Positions 27,753-44,800 of a stretch of DNA of 64,000 bases are shown one piece after another (position 1 is the first letter of the stretch; every line of letters begins with the position of its first letter). The position numbers were made by a program, and so were the translations under genes. Source of the DNA: Monarcha castaneiventris obscurior (Eukaryota; Chordata; Aves; Passeriformes; Monarchidae); contig JAMPIT010000484.1 in NCBI GenBank assembly GCA_026261815.1, positions 15,226,501-15,290,500 on the forward strand. The letters are read 5' to 3'. The notes beneath the pieces are model-generated. The model was given only the letters and a program-made list of their open reading frames with translations. It made no database searches and was not told where the DNA came from.

Positions 27753-27874
27753 TCCCCCTGGCCACCCTTCTCAGCACTCAAGTCTTCATGCCAGTAGCCA
27801 GGGGACTTAGTCAAGGAGATGAGCTGCAGAGCTGGAGGGTTTAGGAGATCCAGGCTGTCCATCTGGCCTCAGAT

Positions 27875-33704
<5,830 letters not shown>

Positions 33705-33771
33705 GGCTGGAGCTGGGCGAGGGGCCGGGGGCTCTGGTGGCCGCTCTGCCGGCGCTGCCCCGCGGGCACGG

Positions 33772-33780
33772 CTCATATAG
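33772..33780 (-). promoter_or_regulatory. TNNC1: TNNC1 TATA-like box
   Basis: CTATATGAG on the gene strand lies about 70 bases upstream of the start codon. This predicts transcription starting near 33745 and a 5' UTR of about 40 bases within a GC-rich proximal promoter. Confidence 0.6.
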
Positions 33781-33789
33781 GGGGGTGCC

Positions 33790-36700
33790 GGCCCCGGGGG
33801 CTGGGACCAGCCCACGGCAGCCCCGCATGCCCGGCCCCCCAGGAATGCCTCGCCTGCGTGCCTTGGGATGGGGACACCGCCGAGCCCGGCGCTGGCACGT
33901 CCGGGGCCAGCCCCAGCCCCGCTCCGCGGCAGCCGCAGCTCCCTCCTCGTGACTTTTTGTGGGATCAAGACACCCGTTTTCAGCGGGACCTGCCGAAATC
34001 GCTGATCTATGGCCGTACTTGGCTGTCCTGGCTGGAGCCCCGTGCCATCGTGTCACCTCCACCTCCGGAGCGTTCCCCCTGCGAGCAGCGTTAGGAAGGT
34101 TATGCTGTGCCAAAGAGAATTGGCCATCACTGGCAAGGCACATGGCCCAAAATATCCCTGTCCGGCAGCAAATGTCCCCCGGGGCAGTGGGAACAGGGGG
34201 TGTCGGGGCCCCCCGTCCCCTCTGCCGGGTGTTCCCAAATCCACGGGGGACTGCAGCCGATGCCCTCGGGGCAGCCGCTGCCAGGGGCGGGAGGATGGGG
34301 GGAATGTGCGGTCCCAATGCCACGGAGAGAAGTGGAGACAGAGGGAGCTTTGCCCCAGTCTTCTGTTCTCAGCTGGGGCTGCAAAATGTGGGGATCAGCT
34401 ATCAAAATGGGGTACCAGCTCTGTTTGATTCCAGGGATAATTCTCAGTCCTTGAGGAAATCATGACTCGCTTAGTCCAACCACAAGCTGACTTGTCCCCA
34501 CTGCGAATGGCTAAAATCCACACTCCTGGATTTACTGTGGATTTGCCACGGATTTACCCTGCCATGGTGGGGAGCAAAACACACCGAAGGCCTCCAAGTG
34601 ATGAGCAGTTTTGTCAGTGCAGTGAAAAGTGTTTTAATCCACAGCGACCAAAGCCAAACCTCTCTTTTTAATGATTCAGGACTCCCTCTTGTGTCCAGAG
34701 GGGCTACAGATGGCTCTGACACCTCAGGGCGGCAAAGTCTCACCTCCAGCTGCTTAATTTCAGAATTAGTTTGCAAAGCTGAAAATGCAATTAATGCAGC
34801 TGTTAGTTTTCATCTTTTCTAAAAAACCCCTTTAAGAGGAATCACACTGCATGGGAAAACCTGCAGTCCCTGTGGAATGCCCAAGCCAAAGCAGCATTTA
34901 CCAGGGACCTGGGTGGTGTCAGCACAAAGTGGGGATGCAGGTGAGCACGGAGCCGTCCCCACATCACATCCTCCCAGGTTCTGGGTCCTGAAAGATTAAC
35001 TCACTGCAGAGCCTGATAGGAACTGTGATCCTGTGGGCACCTGCTGGCTCTGATTCGCCCAGGCTTCAGCCCAGCCCTGCCTCTGCTCAGCATGGGGGTG
35101 GCAGATGGAATAAAGAGGAAAAGTTACATTTAAGGAATTGATTTTTGAAGCTGCTAGTCTTCCTAATTGGAATGTATTTCATATTTTGGTTGCTTTGAAC
35201 ACATGAAAGGCAGAAAAAGCTGCAGAGGGAAGCAGCTATTTTGTTAAAGAGCACTGGAGCCTGTCCTTAGGTGAGGGCACAGGCTGGGATGGGAGTCCTG
35301 CTGTCCCCAAAAACCAAACCATCGCCCAAAACCTCCTGGGCAACCCCACAGAGACCTTCCCAAGGCAGCGCTGCCCCGAGGCAAGCCCCAGCCCCTGGCT
35401 GCTTCTGCCCCTTTGGGATTCTCTGCAGAGACAGTGGGGCAGCAGGTGCCAGCTCTGGGCACTGCCAGGCACCAGGGCAGGGGCTGAGGAATCACGCCTG
35501 GCCCTGGCCCTCCATCCTGGGAAGCGGCGGCTCTGAGTCACCCCCTGAAAACAGCCCCTGGGACGCGTCAGGATTTATTTAGGGTCAATGTAGCGCAGGA
35601 GTAGGGGCTCTAACCTCGCCTTTAAAAGGTCTGCTGGAGAGAGCTGGGATGAAATTCAGGTTGGGATGTGGAGGAAGGGTCTCTGTGTGCTACGGGGAAA
35701 TCTGGGCTACTGCCACCCTACACAGTGGCTCGGGAAAGCCGCACTCCTGCGAACATCTGATGCGGGCAGAGACTCACAAAGCAGAGCCGAGCCCAGAGGA
35801 AAGGCTGAAATCCCATCTGGCAGCGGGAGGCGATGTTCCTGCCGGGGAAGGAGGCGCAGGCGAGTGGCACCATGCCAGCCCCTGCCTCCCCGCCGGCTGC
35901 CTGGAGACAAAGCTTCCAGCATCCCCTGGCTCTCCTAAGCTGTTTGCTCACCAAAGAATTGGGGCTTTGCAGGGAAACCCAGAGCCTCTGCCATGCAAAG
36001 CGCAGGGGGTGGCTACTGCAGGTACGGGGTGTTCTGAGGGAAAACCACCCTCTCCTGCTGCTTCCTTTGCCCCCTCACACGAGCCCCACGGCAGAGGGAG
36101 AGCGTGGCTATCTATAGCCTGGGGAGGGCTGCCAGCACAAGTGCCCTTAATCCGGGCACGGCTGGCTCGGTGGCACCCCGGCTGTCACCGTGCTTAGGTG
36201 CAGCCTGCGAGCCCCAGCTGCATCCTGACCTGCTGTCCCACCTGCCAGTCAGTCCGTGGTGCCAAGACAACTGGGAAGCTCTACTGTGCATTTTTTTTCC
36301 CTCCAAAACCTTGTTTCAGGTTTTCGTTTCCACGCAGCTGTAAAAACCAACCCCCCGCAAAACCAGCAGAGGCATTCTTCAGGTCAAATGTAAGGAAATA
36401 AAAAAGCAGAAGCCCGACTAAGCTGCATTTTCATTTGAGATCAGGGATGTTTGCAGGGCTCCTTGGGCTGTGTCATGGCTCCAAACTGCAGCAAAATGCT
36501 CCAGCATCCCCCTTCCTTGCCGTGGGCACCTGGCCCTGAGAGAGTCCAGACCCAGCAGCAGCAAAATTCTTTAATTTACTGCTTCCTAAACCCTACTCAG
36601 AAGATTTTAGCTGAAGGAAGCCTCATGTGCCCCCTTCCCCAGCCACATTGCTCCTGTCGTTGCCTCTTCTACGCAGGCCAGGACAGGGCTGTCACACCGT

Positions 36701-37925
36701 GAGCCACCGCTGTGCCTGCAGGCAGGAGCTGCTCTAGGAGGAGGAGACGGGCACTGATCACACCCGGCAGCCGCGCCAGGGCTGCAAATTGTTGTTTAAT
36801 TAAGGAGACGGGACATTCAGAGGAAGCTTAATTAAACTTGCTCTCCAAACCCACTTATTATCTCATGAAGAGGCTGAGCTCAGCAGCAGTTCCTGACGCT
36901 GGGACAGAGTTAGAAAATCCCTCTTGGGCTGCCTGTACTCTCTGTGTTTTGTCCTTGTACACATCCTTCGGCTATATCCTGACCAAGGGGAAACATTTTT
37001 CAGTGAAAAAAAACCCCATAATGGGTTTGTCCAGCTCCATTTGCAGAGGTGTGTTTGCTCATCTGCCTGGTGGCATCTGTCAGGCACCAGCGTAGCCCCT
37101 GCAGCTCCACACATCCAGCCAGGGCATTTGCACTTCTGTTGTTATTAATGACACCATCTTGAGCTAATTGCATCCTCTCTTAGGTAGCATAAGGAAGGGC
37201 AGGCAGATGTTGCCTACGTTTTGCTGGAAGGTGCTTTTTAACAAAATCTCCCGTGACTTGATGGCCCAAAACAAAATCCCTCTGTGTGTAATGTAGTGCA
37301 GAGTATATTTCATAGCCTTGATGGATGCTTGATGCATCCTTCTGCCAAAATGTAATCCTTCTAGATAACCTCCCAACTTTAATACACTCAGATACTCCTA
37401 AAGAAACTCATTATATCCTCTCTCCTGCAATTTTCTGTTCCTGGGATGCACACAGAGCCTGTCAGAAAGGTTGCCATAGTATAACTCCCCCTCAGGGCAA
37501 CTCAGGTTCAGCTCAGGGGAAGAGGCTGAGGAGGGTTTGGTGGCATCCTTTAGATTCTCCCCTTCTGTTACAAATTCCTGTCAGCATCCCTTCAGTGTGT
37601 CCAGGCTTGGAGCACTTCCCCGTGCTCAGTGGGACAGTGAGAGTAAAGCCATGCTCTCACTAAATCACTCCAAACAACATCCCAAATTCACTCTGGGCTG
37701 GTTCCTGAGGTCTGGCCCATCAGCCCAGCTCCTCAGCTCTGTTTTTGGGGTGGCACCAGGCAGCTCAGTCACAGAACCACTGCGGTGGCAACCTCAGCCC
37801 CGTGTGACAGGGCCCAAGCCTCCAGCAGCCCTTGGTGGCCACAGAGCTGCACATGGGTGGCCACCAGCTGGGGCAGCATCACAGCCACAGCGCTGGGAGG
37901 GAACTCAGCCCTCACAGCTCTGCAC
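33790..37925. other. TNNC1-NISCH divergent intergenic region
   Basis: No supported gene between the two divergently transcribed promoters. The region is GC-moderate with short unrecognised frames on both strands. It should contain upstream control elements of TNNC1 and distal ones of NISCH, but I can name no factor sites with confidence beyond a homeodomain-type inverted repeat listed separately. Confidence 0.6.
36794..36837. repeat. Inverted repeat of TTAATTAA homeodomain-type sites
   Basis: GTTTAATTAAG (36794-36804) and CTTAATTAAAC (36827-36837) are exact reverse complements with a 22-base spacer. Each arm contains the self-complementary TTAATTAA. Paired TAATTA cores suit homeodomain dimers, but binding is inferred. 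Confidence 0.65.
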
Positions 37926-37930
37926 TGCAG

Positions 37931-38394
37931 GGATTGCATCCCACTGGATTGGGCTGCGCCGGATTCATTGGATTGTATTGGATTGCACTGGATTGCACTG
38001 GATTCTATTCCATTGGATTCCATTCGGTTGCATTGCATTGGATTCTACTCCATTGGATCCCACTGGATCCCACTGGATTCTGTTGGATTGGATTCTATCC
38101 CACTGGATCCCACTGGATTGCGTTGGATTGGATTCTATTCCCCTGGATCCCACTGGATCCCACTGGATTCTGTCGGATTGGATTCTATTCCCCTGGATCC
38201 CAGTGGATCCCAGTGGATCCCGCTGGATTGGATTCTATCCCCCTGGATCCCACTGGCTCCCGCTGGATTGGATTCTATTCCCCCGGATCCCGCCGGATCC
38301 CGCTGGATTGGATTCTATTCCCCCGGATCCCGCCGGATCCCGCCGGATCCCGCTGGATTGGATTCTATCCCCCCGGATCCCGCCGGATCCCGAG
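37931..38394 (+). repeat. 10-bp-periodic minisatellite with 40/50-bp higher-order units
   Basis: The basic monomer is GGATCCCACT or GGATTGCACT. In the regular part, units starting GGATTGGATTCTAT begin at 38085, 38125, 38175, 38225, 38265, 38305 and 38355, so unit lengths are 40, 50, 50, 40, 40 and 50. The left part (37931-38084) is diverged and 5-bp based. CpG content rises along the array: 5' units are TGGATCCCACT-like and nearly CpG-free, while 3' units are CCGGATCCCG-like. No stop codon occurs in any + frame within the array. Since 10 is not a multiple of three, all three frames encode the same Trp/Ile/Pro/Asp-rich pattern. I regard those frames as artefacts. It ends about 60 bp before the NISCH GC-box cluster. 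Confidence 0.95.
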
Positions 38395-38456
38395 GCGCTG
38401 CACTGCACACCATCCCCCACCCCCGGCAGCGCGAACGCGCACGCAAATAGACTAAG

Positions 38457-38570
38457 CCCCGCCCCTTGTGCCGTAGCCCCGCCCATCAGCCGCAAGCCCC
38501 GCCCCTGGTTGGGCCCCGCCCCGTTTCTGCCCCGCCCCTCTCTCGGGCCCCGCCCCCAGGTGCCCATAAA
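38457..38570 (+). promoter_or_regulatory. NISCH: NISCH proximal promoter: six GC boxes and a TATA-like site
   Basis: CCCCGCCC (SP/KLF-type GC box) occurs at 38457, 38477, 38497, 38514, 38530 and 38548, with spacings of 20, 20, 17, 16 and 18 bases. CATAAAG at 38565-38571 could act as a weak TATA element. The CpG island continues through exon 1. Transcription probably starts between about 38580 and 38610, judged only from spacing. Confidence 0.75.
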
Positions 38571-38615
38571 GCGGCGCGGGCGGGGCCCGCCGCGCCCTGA
38601 GGGGGGCGAGCCAAG

Positions 38616-38705
38616 ATGGCGGCGGCGGCGGCGGCGGCGGTGCGGGCCGGGCGGGCGGCGGGCGCGGGCGGCGGCGGCGGGCGCGGGGGAGCCGTGACGG
38701 CCTGA
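38616..38705 (+). CDS. Possible upstream ORF in the NISCH leader
   Basis: ATG at 38616 in a strong context (CAAGATGG) opens a 29-codon frame. It runs through a GCG repeat (seven Ala codons), then Gly/Arg/Ala-rich sequence, and stops at TGA 38703-38705, 31 bases before the NISCH start. If included in the mRNA it could reduce NISCH translation. If transcription starts downstream it is irrelevant. The peptide itself looks like simple GC-repeat coding. Confidence 0.4.
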   Translation: MAAAAAAAVRAGRAAGAGGGGGRGGAVTA

Positions 38706-38736
38706 GCGGCCGCAGCCCGGCGCTTCTCCCGGCGAC

Positions 38737-38823
38737 ATGGAGGCGGCGGCGGGGGGCGAGGACGGCGAGGAGCCTCCGCGGGAGGCCCGAGTCCTGGGCT
38801 CCGAGCTGGTGGAGACGTACACG
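38737..38823 (+). CDS. NISCH: NISCH coding exon 1 (residues 1-29)
   Basis: Encodes the start [20 protein letters not shown] and then GSELVETYT, with the PX domain beginning at its end. The ATG context is GCGACATGG and the donor is GTGCGG. The first 15 residues differ from mammals, while [13 protein letters not shown] is conserved. Confidence 0.92.
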
Positions 38824-41800
38824 GTGCGGAGCGGGGAGGCCGTGAGGGACGTGCGGGCAGCGGAGACGGTGCGGGGTAGTGGGGATGGTGAGGGGCAGCG
38901 GCGGAGCGGGCTCGGCCGGGCTCGGTGCCGGGCTGCCTCTGGCGGCAGTGCCCGGCCGGAGCTGTGCCCACCCTGAGGACGGAGCGAGACATTTGGCACA
39001 AGTTTCCGAGGGGCTTCGGGGAAAGGAGCCGCGTTGGGAGCGGGGCTCAGCCGGGAAAAGCGGCACCGAGCTTCGCTTAGCCTTGGTCCTATGGGAGAGG
39101 CGGAGGCTCCGTGAGCAAATGTCATGTTCTTGCCTGTGTGTGTCTATGTGTATGTGCGTATGTTTATGGCAAATTGCTATCGAGTAAACATAGCTTTCAA
39201 AGCTTGACTAAAAGCAGGAAATCTTTCCTTCGCGTGGAAGTATAATAAAAAAAACCTCTGATCTTATTTCCAGAGGAAATCAGATGATTTAGAATAGACA
39301 GTTTTTCTCTTACCCCACCAAAAAGAGAAAAAATTGCCAGCAGTGTTTTCATTTGGGGAAGGAACGAAGCTTTTGATGGATAACTTGTTTTTTATCTGCT
39401 TGCATTCTAAGAGTTCATTGGTCTGTTTTTCAGGAAGAAGCTCGTCCTAAAACAAACCTCAGCATAATTGCAGACAGAAAATGTCTGGAGCACACCACCC
39501 TTTAGTTATATAACTAAAAATGTTTTCTCCTTCTGCCTTTTTTTAGTGTGATTTGAAAGACCTTTTTTCGGTAGAATGCGCGTGGATGACATCAGGCTTC
39601 TTCCTGCTGTGGGAAAAAAGAAAAGGGAAAGGGGAGCAATGGTTTAGAAAGATTGTATTTGGAAAGTTGTGTGATGGATACAAGTAATACTTCGTGCTTC
39701 TGCTTCTGTAAAGGTATCCAGGGAAAACAACAACAGGAGAGTGATTTCTGAGTTGTTAATAGGACGGAACTTTACACAGCTGTGGCTCATGAAGAGCCTA
39801 ACTCCTTCCCAGGTGATGACCCTTGAAACACGATTGTGTGGGAATGACTTTCAGGTGGCGAGTTGCCACATTTACAGACAAAAACATACTGAGCATTCAG
39901 TGAAGGAGTTGGCTAGAAGCTTGAAACAAATTTTTGAGAGGTGCCTGGGCTCATTCTCTTGGTTGCATGTTGTGTATTCACAGAAACGGTACCACTGCTG
40001 TTGAAATGTTGCTGGGGGTGTGTTAGGATGTGGTTCATCCCTCAGTCAGCCGAGAGGCACAGTGAGACCTGTGGCTTGGGGGCTGGAAACTTCCATTTCA
40101 GGTGTGAACCAAGACTCGGCAGTGTTGGTATTGAGAATTTCCATCGGTATTATGCAATACCAGTGAATGAGAAAATCAAGTGCATTCAGTTGACAGAATG
40201 TCAGTGTTATCTGCCCCCCTGTCCCACTGGAAGTTGTGGTGCAGGAGGTGAAACAGGCACTCCTTTGCTGCTTCAGCCTGCAAACAAGTGCTGTGGTAGG
40301 GCCAGCCTTTGGTAATACCATTAATGTTGTAGAATGAGCTGTAGTTCAGGTGTGTAACTCTGCAGGTGGTGTTCATCTGATCAGCTGATAGTTAAGGATA
40401 ACATTTTAAGCTGCTGCAGCTAAGCCCAAGGATGCTTGCTTTTTCCAGGCCAGATTTCTTTCTTTAATGGTTATGGAAAGGCCATGCTATTTTAATGCCA
40501 TTTTTCTTGGGACCTTGAAAAGTACAGTGTATGAAAGACAAGATTTACCAGGGTTTGGTCCTACTTGGAGTCTCTTGATGCATTTTTGAAGGCATGGTGG
40601 CACTAAGCTTGCCTGTGTATAAACCTCCTAAAGCTGTTAGCAGGACTCCAAGCCTACAGTCAGCTTTTATGGGACAGGCCCAAGCCATTAAAAATGTGGG
40701 AATAGAGCTTCAAATGAAAGCAGAAGTTTTACAAAATTCATCACAGGGTGAAAACTTTTTGAAAAAAAATAGCCTGTGTTTAGCATTCAGAATTAGTTGA
40801 GTGGTGCATAAGGACATGACAAAGACCTGCACCAGGGCAGAGATTATTAAATGGTGTAAAAGTCAGTCAACTTTGGTAAAGGTGAGAGAGGAAATTCAGC
40901 TGTAGCAGCCTGCATCTTCATCCATTTCCACGTGGTCAGGTGTCAGTGATCCTATTTACATCCTTGTTTTTGAAAGAGTTGTTTTTCTTGGAGTAAATGA
41001 GCTTCTGATTGTACTCTGTATTTCAGAGCTCAGTCTTAATAGAAGGGGACTGTAATGACATCCATTTGGCAGGTGTGGTATTAGATCCTGTAGCATGTGT
41101 CAGGGAGGCCCCCAGTTCTGTGTAATGTTGAAGGTACTTTCAGAAACGTGATTCTTGTTGGAGTTTTTAGCGTGAAAGGCAAGGTATGGGCAAATACAGC
41201 AGGAAAAAATCCTGCACTGGTTGATGTGTTTTCTGTTGGGTTAGTAAGGTATGAGCACTTCTGCAGGGTGTTTCTCCTGGGTGTGCTGGTCCAGCTGATG
41301 CTGCCTCAAGACTGGTTTTGAGTAGAAGGCCTCAAGGCTGCCAGTGCTTCGTTTGTTTCCTGCTATGCATTTGTTTGGTCTAAAATTTGCCTTCCTGCTT
41401 TTCCTGTCTTTTGCAGCTGTTTTTAACATAAATACCAACTTTGATATTTAAGGAAAACACTGTTGCTTCCGTGACTGGATGTAAACTCTCTGACTGCTTG
41501 ATGAGGCAGGGAGGAGGAGATGTGGCTGCATCACTGCTCTGGAATTTGGGACCTGCTGGCTGTAGTCACACCTGTGTCCCAGGCTTCCTGTGCAGAGCTC
41601 TGTCATTTAAGTGTGGGGTTGTTGTTTGGTTTTTTCACAGTACTGAAGCATGTGCAGTTGGATGAGACACTGTAGAAATGCAGGTTTTCCATGTAAAGCA
41701 AGGTAGGCAGGTTTTTGTACTGTGTACAGGAAGTGAACAAAAAGCAGTCTGGAATCACTGTTGTTAATTTGATAGCTGGCTTTAAAGTGTTTAGTAGGTC

Positions 41801-44800
41801 TTTCACCCCTCAGTATTTAGAAAGATGAAGGGATGCTGTGGGCTCTTAACTGCAAAGAACTTGTAGTTGCTTGCTAGAAAATAAAGAAAATATATACAGC
41901 ACTGCAAATATGCCAAACACTTTACAAAGTAGAATGTAACCAAAATAACCAATTCATAGATGGATAAAACTTTTTCTAAGAAGAGTTTGGTGGAGAGAGG
42001 TGGAGGAGGAAATCCTGTGAGAGTAAAGGCTTTTGTGTTTTAGCTCAGTAGAAGTGCAGTTGGTGGCGTAAGGATGGGTGGGGATTTCATGTGGTGTATT
42101 TATTTATGTCTGGAAGAAAGTGCAGTGTGAGAATGCCATCATTTATCCATGTATTCCCTTAGTGCTTGGCCTGACAGGCAGCCCTCAGAAAACCTTGGCT
42201 TAAGCTGTCATCCTTGTCGTATTAGTGCACTCAAAATTTGTTGATGATGAACTTAAGCTCCTAAAACAGTGAGATATCTAAGGAGATTTTTTTGCTTTAA
42301 AATGATTTGTTTCTATATTAAGATAAGTCTTAATGAGCACATCAGCATATTGCATTTATATATTTATTCTTCAAGATAATGACAGCTTGTGGATTGATAT
42401 GAAATCAGTTGCTGTCTCTGCATACTGATGCTGTTTGGGGGTGAATGTGTACTGCCTGCTCTGGCTGCCTTCTAGATGGGGAATGCTGTGACTTTTTAAA
42501 GCTTTACCTTGAGGAATTGTATCAGTGCACATGAACATTCAGTTTAACAGGTACTTTCCCAACCAGACTGTCCATTTCACTAAGTGCTGAGTTTCTAGAA
42601 GTGGTTAGTGCTTGCCATTTCAGCAAAAGGATACGTAACCTTTATTACAAATTTACTCTGTGTTTTATACAGAGAGAAGGGTGTTCCTTCCTCAGCTGGT
42701 GAGCTGCCAGTCGGGGGCTGGGAAGTTACTGAGTTTCCAGTGTCTAATCTGAGGTTTCATGCCTTGTGTACTCAATGTGCATTGCACTTAGATGTGCTTG
42801 TTCTGCCATAGTTGAGCATAGTCAGCTTTTCAAAAGAACTTTATTATGGCTTATAGATGTAGTACTTCTTAGTTTAGTTTGAGTGTCTCCTTGCTTTCCT
42901 CAAGGTTAGGAGGTGCTTTTGAATGCTGGTGTTATTCCTGTTCTGGTTTGTCACGGGCACAGTGATTAATCCTGATCGGCCATTTCCCAACACAACATGA
43001 CAGGAAAGCAGGCACAGGCCTTAATTGAGTCCATAATTCTGTGTGGGCATTCTTCTGTGTTCTCAGTGCTCATCCCAGCACTGATGTGTCATTCACTGCA
43101 TTCACCAGTCAGACATCTTGGTTTGGTTTTCTGTAGGACTTGGGTTTTGTTCAGTAAACTGGTGTCAGATGCTTACAAAAATAAAACTGGCATGAGCTAT
43201 AGTTCATCTTCTAAAATGCAGGTGGCATTCTATTTAATGTTTGACATTGTGCTGCTCTGTACTTGCAGTAAGTGAAAACTGGTCTTTTATGTAACAGATC
43301 GAAACTGTTGATGCTTTTTGTTTTCTCAAGTGGGTTTAGCAACTAGATGTGTATCATCCTCATAGCAGCTATGAGTCAGCTCTGGGTGATCTGTGGTAGT
43401 AAGCAAGTTCTCAACTGTATTAGATGCTTTCAAGATTTGATTACAAGTTGGTGTTTTCCCCAAGGAGTATAGTTGGATTGGATAATATAGTTTATTTAAT
43501 TTGTTGTATTCAAATAGCTGTGGAACTGGTTTTGCAGAGCCTTGTTTGTTTTCTACTTGTTTTATCTTGTGCCTTTAAAATTTCTTTGGAATGGCTTGTT
43601 TCTGGCATACCTAAAAGTAGACTGGGTTTCCTGCAAAACCAGTACTGTTCAATCCAGAAAGTCACCTAGAATGAAAATTTTTGTTTGGTACGTGCATGGC
43701 TAAAAATACTTAGTTTTGTATTAGGAAATGTTGGGTTGCTTTAGATAATTGTAGTGATTCTTTGGGCACAGTAACTTCAGGAAGATGTCTTGTGTGCTTT
43801 ACCCTAAAAGGAATAACATAGCATCTACCCAACCAAGACTTTGTTTAGGTTTCTCAAGAGTTAAGCTCCAGATTTCTGCTTAACTGAAGTGACAGGAGGA
43901 TGTTTGCCAAGTTCCTCTGCCCATTGTGGAACTTGGTAGATGGAAGAAGGGATGCTGCTGTCTGAGGCTTGTGGGTAGCTATGAATACGAACTTCAGTGA
44001 CAGAAACTTTGAGAAAAATAAGTAGCTTAGAGCCCTTGGTTATTAACCTTTGGGTTGCAAAAATGAAAGCCATTGCTTTACACTGAGGCCTCTGCATGTT
44101 GTTGTGTGTGGAGCAGCCTCATGAGTGAGCTCACGCATCCCACATCAGCAAAGTCCCCTCAGAGCTGGGGTTAGCATTTTGTTAGCTCTGATTCTTGCTG
44201 AGTGTAGACCCGCCTTACAGTGCTCCATCAACCAGCAGGTCTCACAGTCAGCTTCTCCTTAGGGCATATGTTTTACAGGGTCCTTACTTGAATTTCTTCC
44301 TTTCAGGTGTACATTATTCAGGTCAGTGTTGGCAATCATCAGTGGACAGTCAAACATCGTTACAGCGATTTCCATGACCTGCATGAAAAGGTAAGAATGT
44401 TGAAACTGTGGCCTTGGTCTCTTACAAAGCATGTACAGTTCTTGTAGTTCTGTTTTACAGAATGTTTTACAGAATTTCTTTCTTCAATAAAGAGAGATTT
44501 TAATAAAGTGCTGGTGCCAGATACCGTCTGAACTGCAGACTAAGTCCTTTTTGTGAGAACATTATTGCTTGCCCCTGTTACACTCCCCTCTTGAACTGGG
44601 GGAGGTTGATCTGGACAACTTTAGCCTTGAGTGGAAGCTGTGTCAGAGAGGAGAGTTCAGGCTGGGGTCATTGAGCTTTTTGCTAAGGGTGTTCATGATC
44701 AGCTGATTCGGTGACCAAAGTCTCAGAGTCTCATCAGGGTGGATGATAAAAATATGCTTAAAGTAGCATGTAAGAGTTACCAACCAGTGCTGATAAAAAA

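Noticed and set aside
37978..38084. Possible relation of the GGATT motif to GGAAT-type pericentromeric satellite
   Set aside because: The pentamer is GGATT/AATCC rather than GGAAT/ATTCC, and the regular part of the array is a 10-bp repeat with 40/50-bp units.
37537..38697. A 386-codon + strand open frame before NISCH
   Set aside because: It is open only because the 10-bp minisatellite and GC-rich promoter lack stops. It resembles no protein family and runs through the promoter.
38235..39125. A 296-codon - strand open frame opposite NISCH exon 1
   Set aside because: A GC-composition artefact over a CpG island and the minisatellite, with low-complexity Pro/Arg/Ala content.
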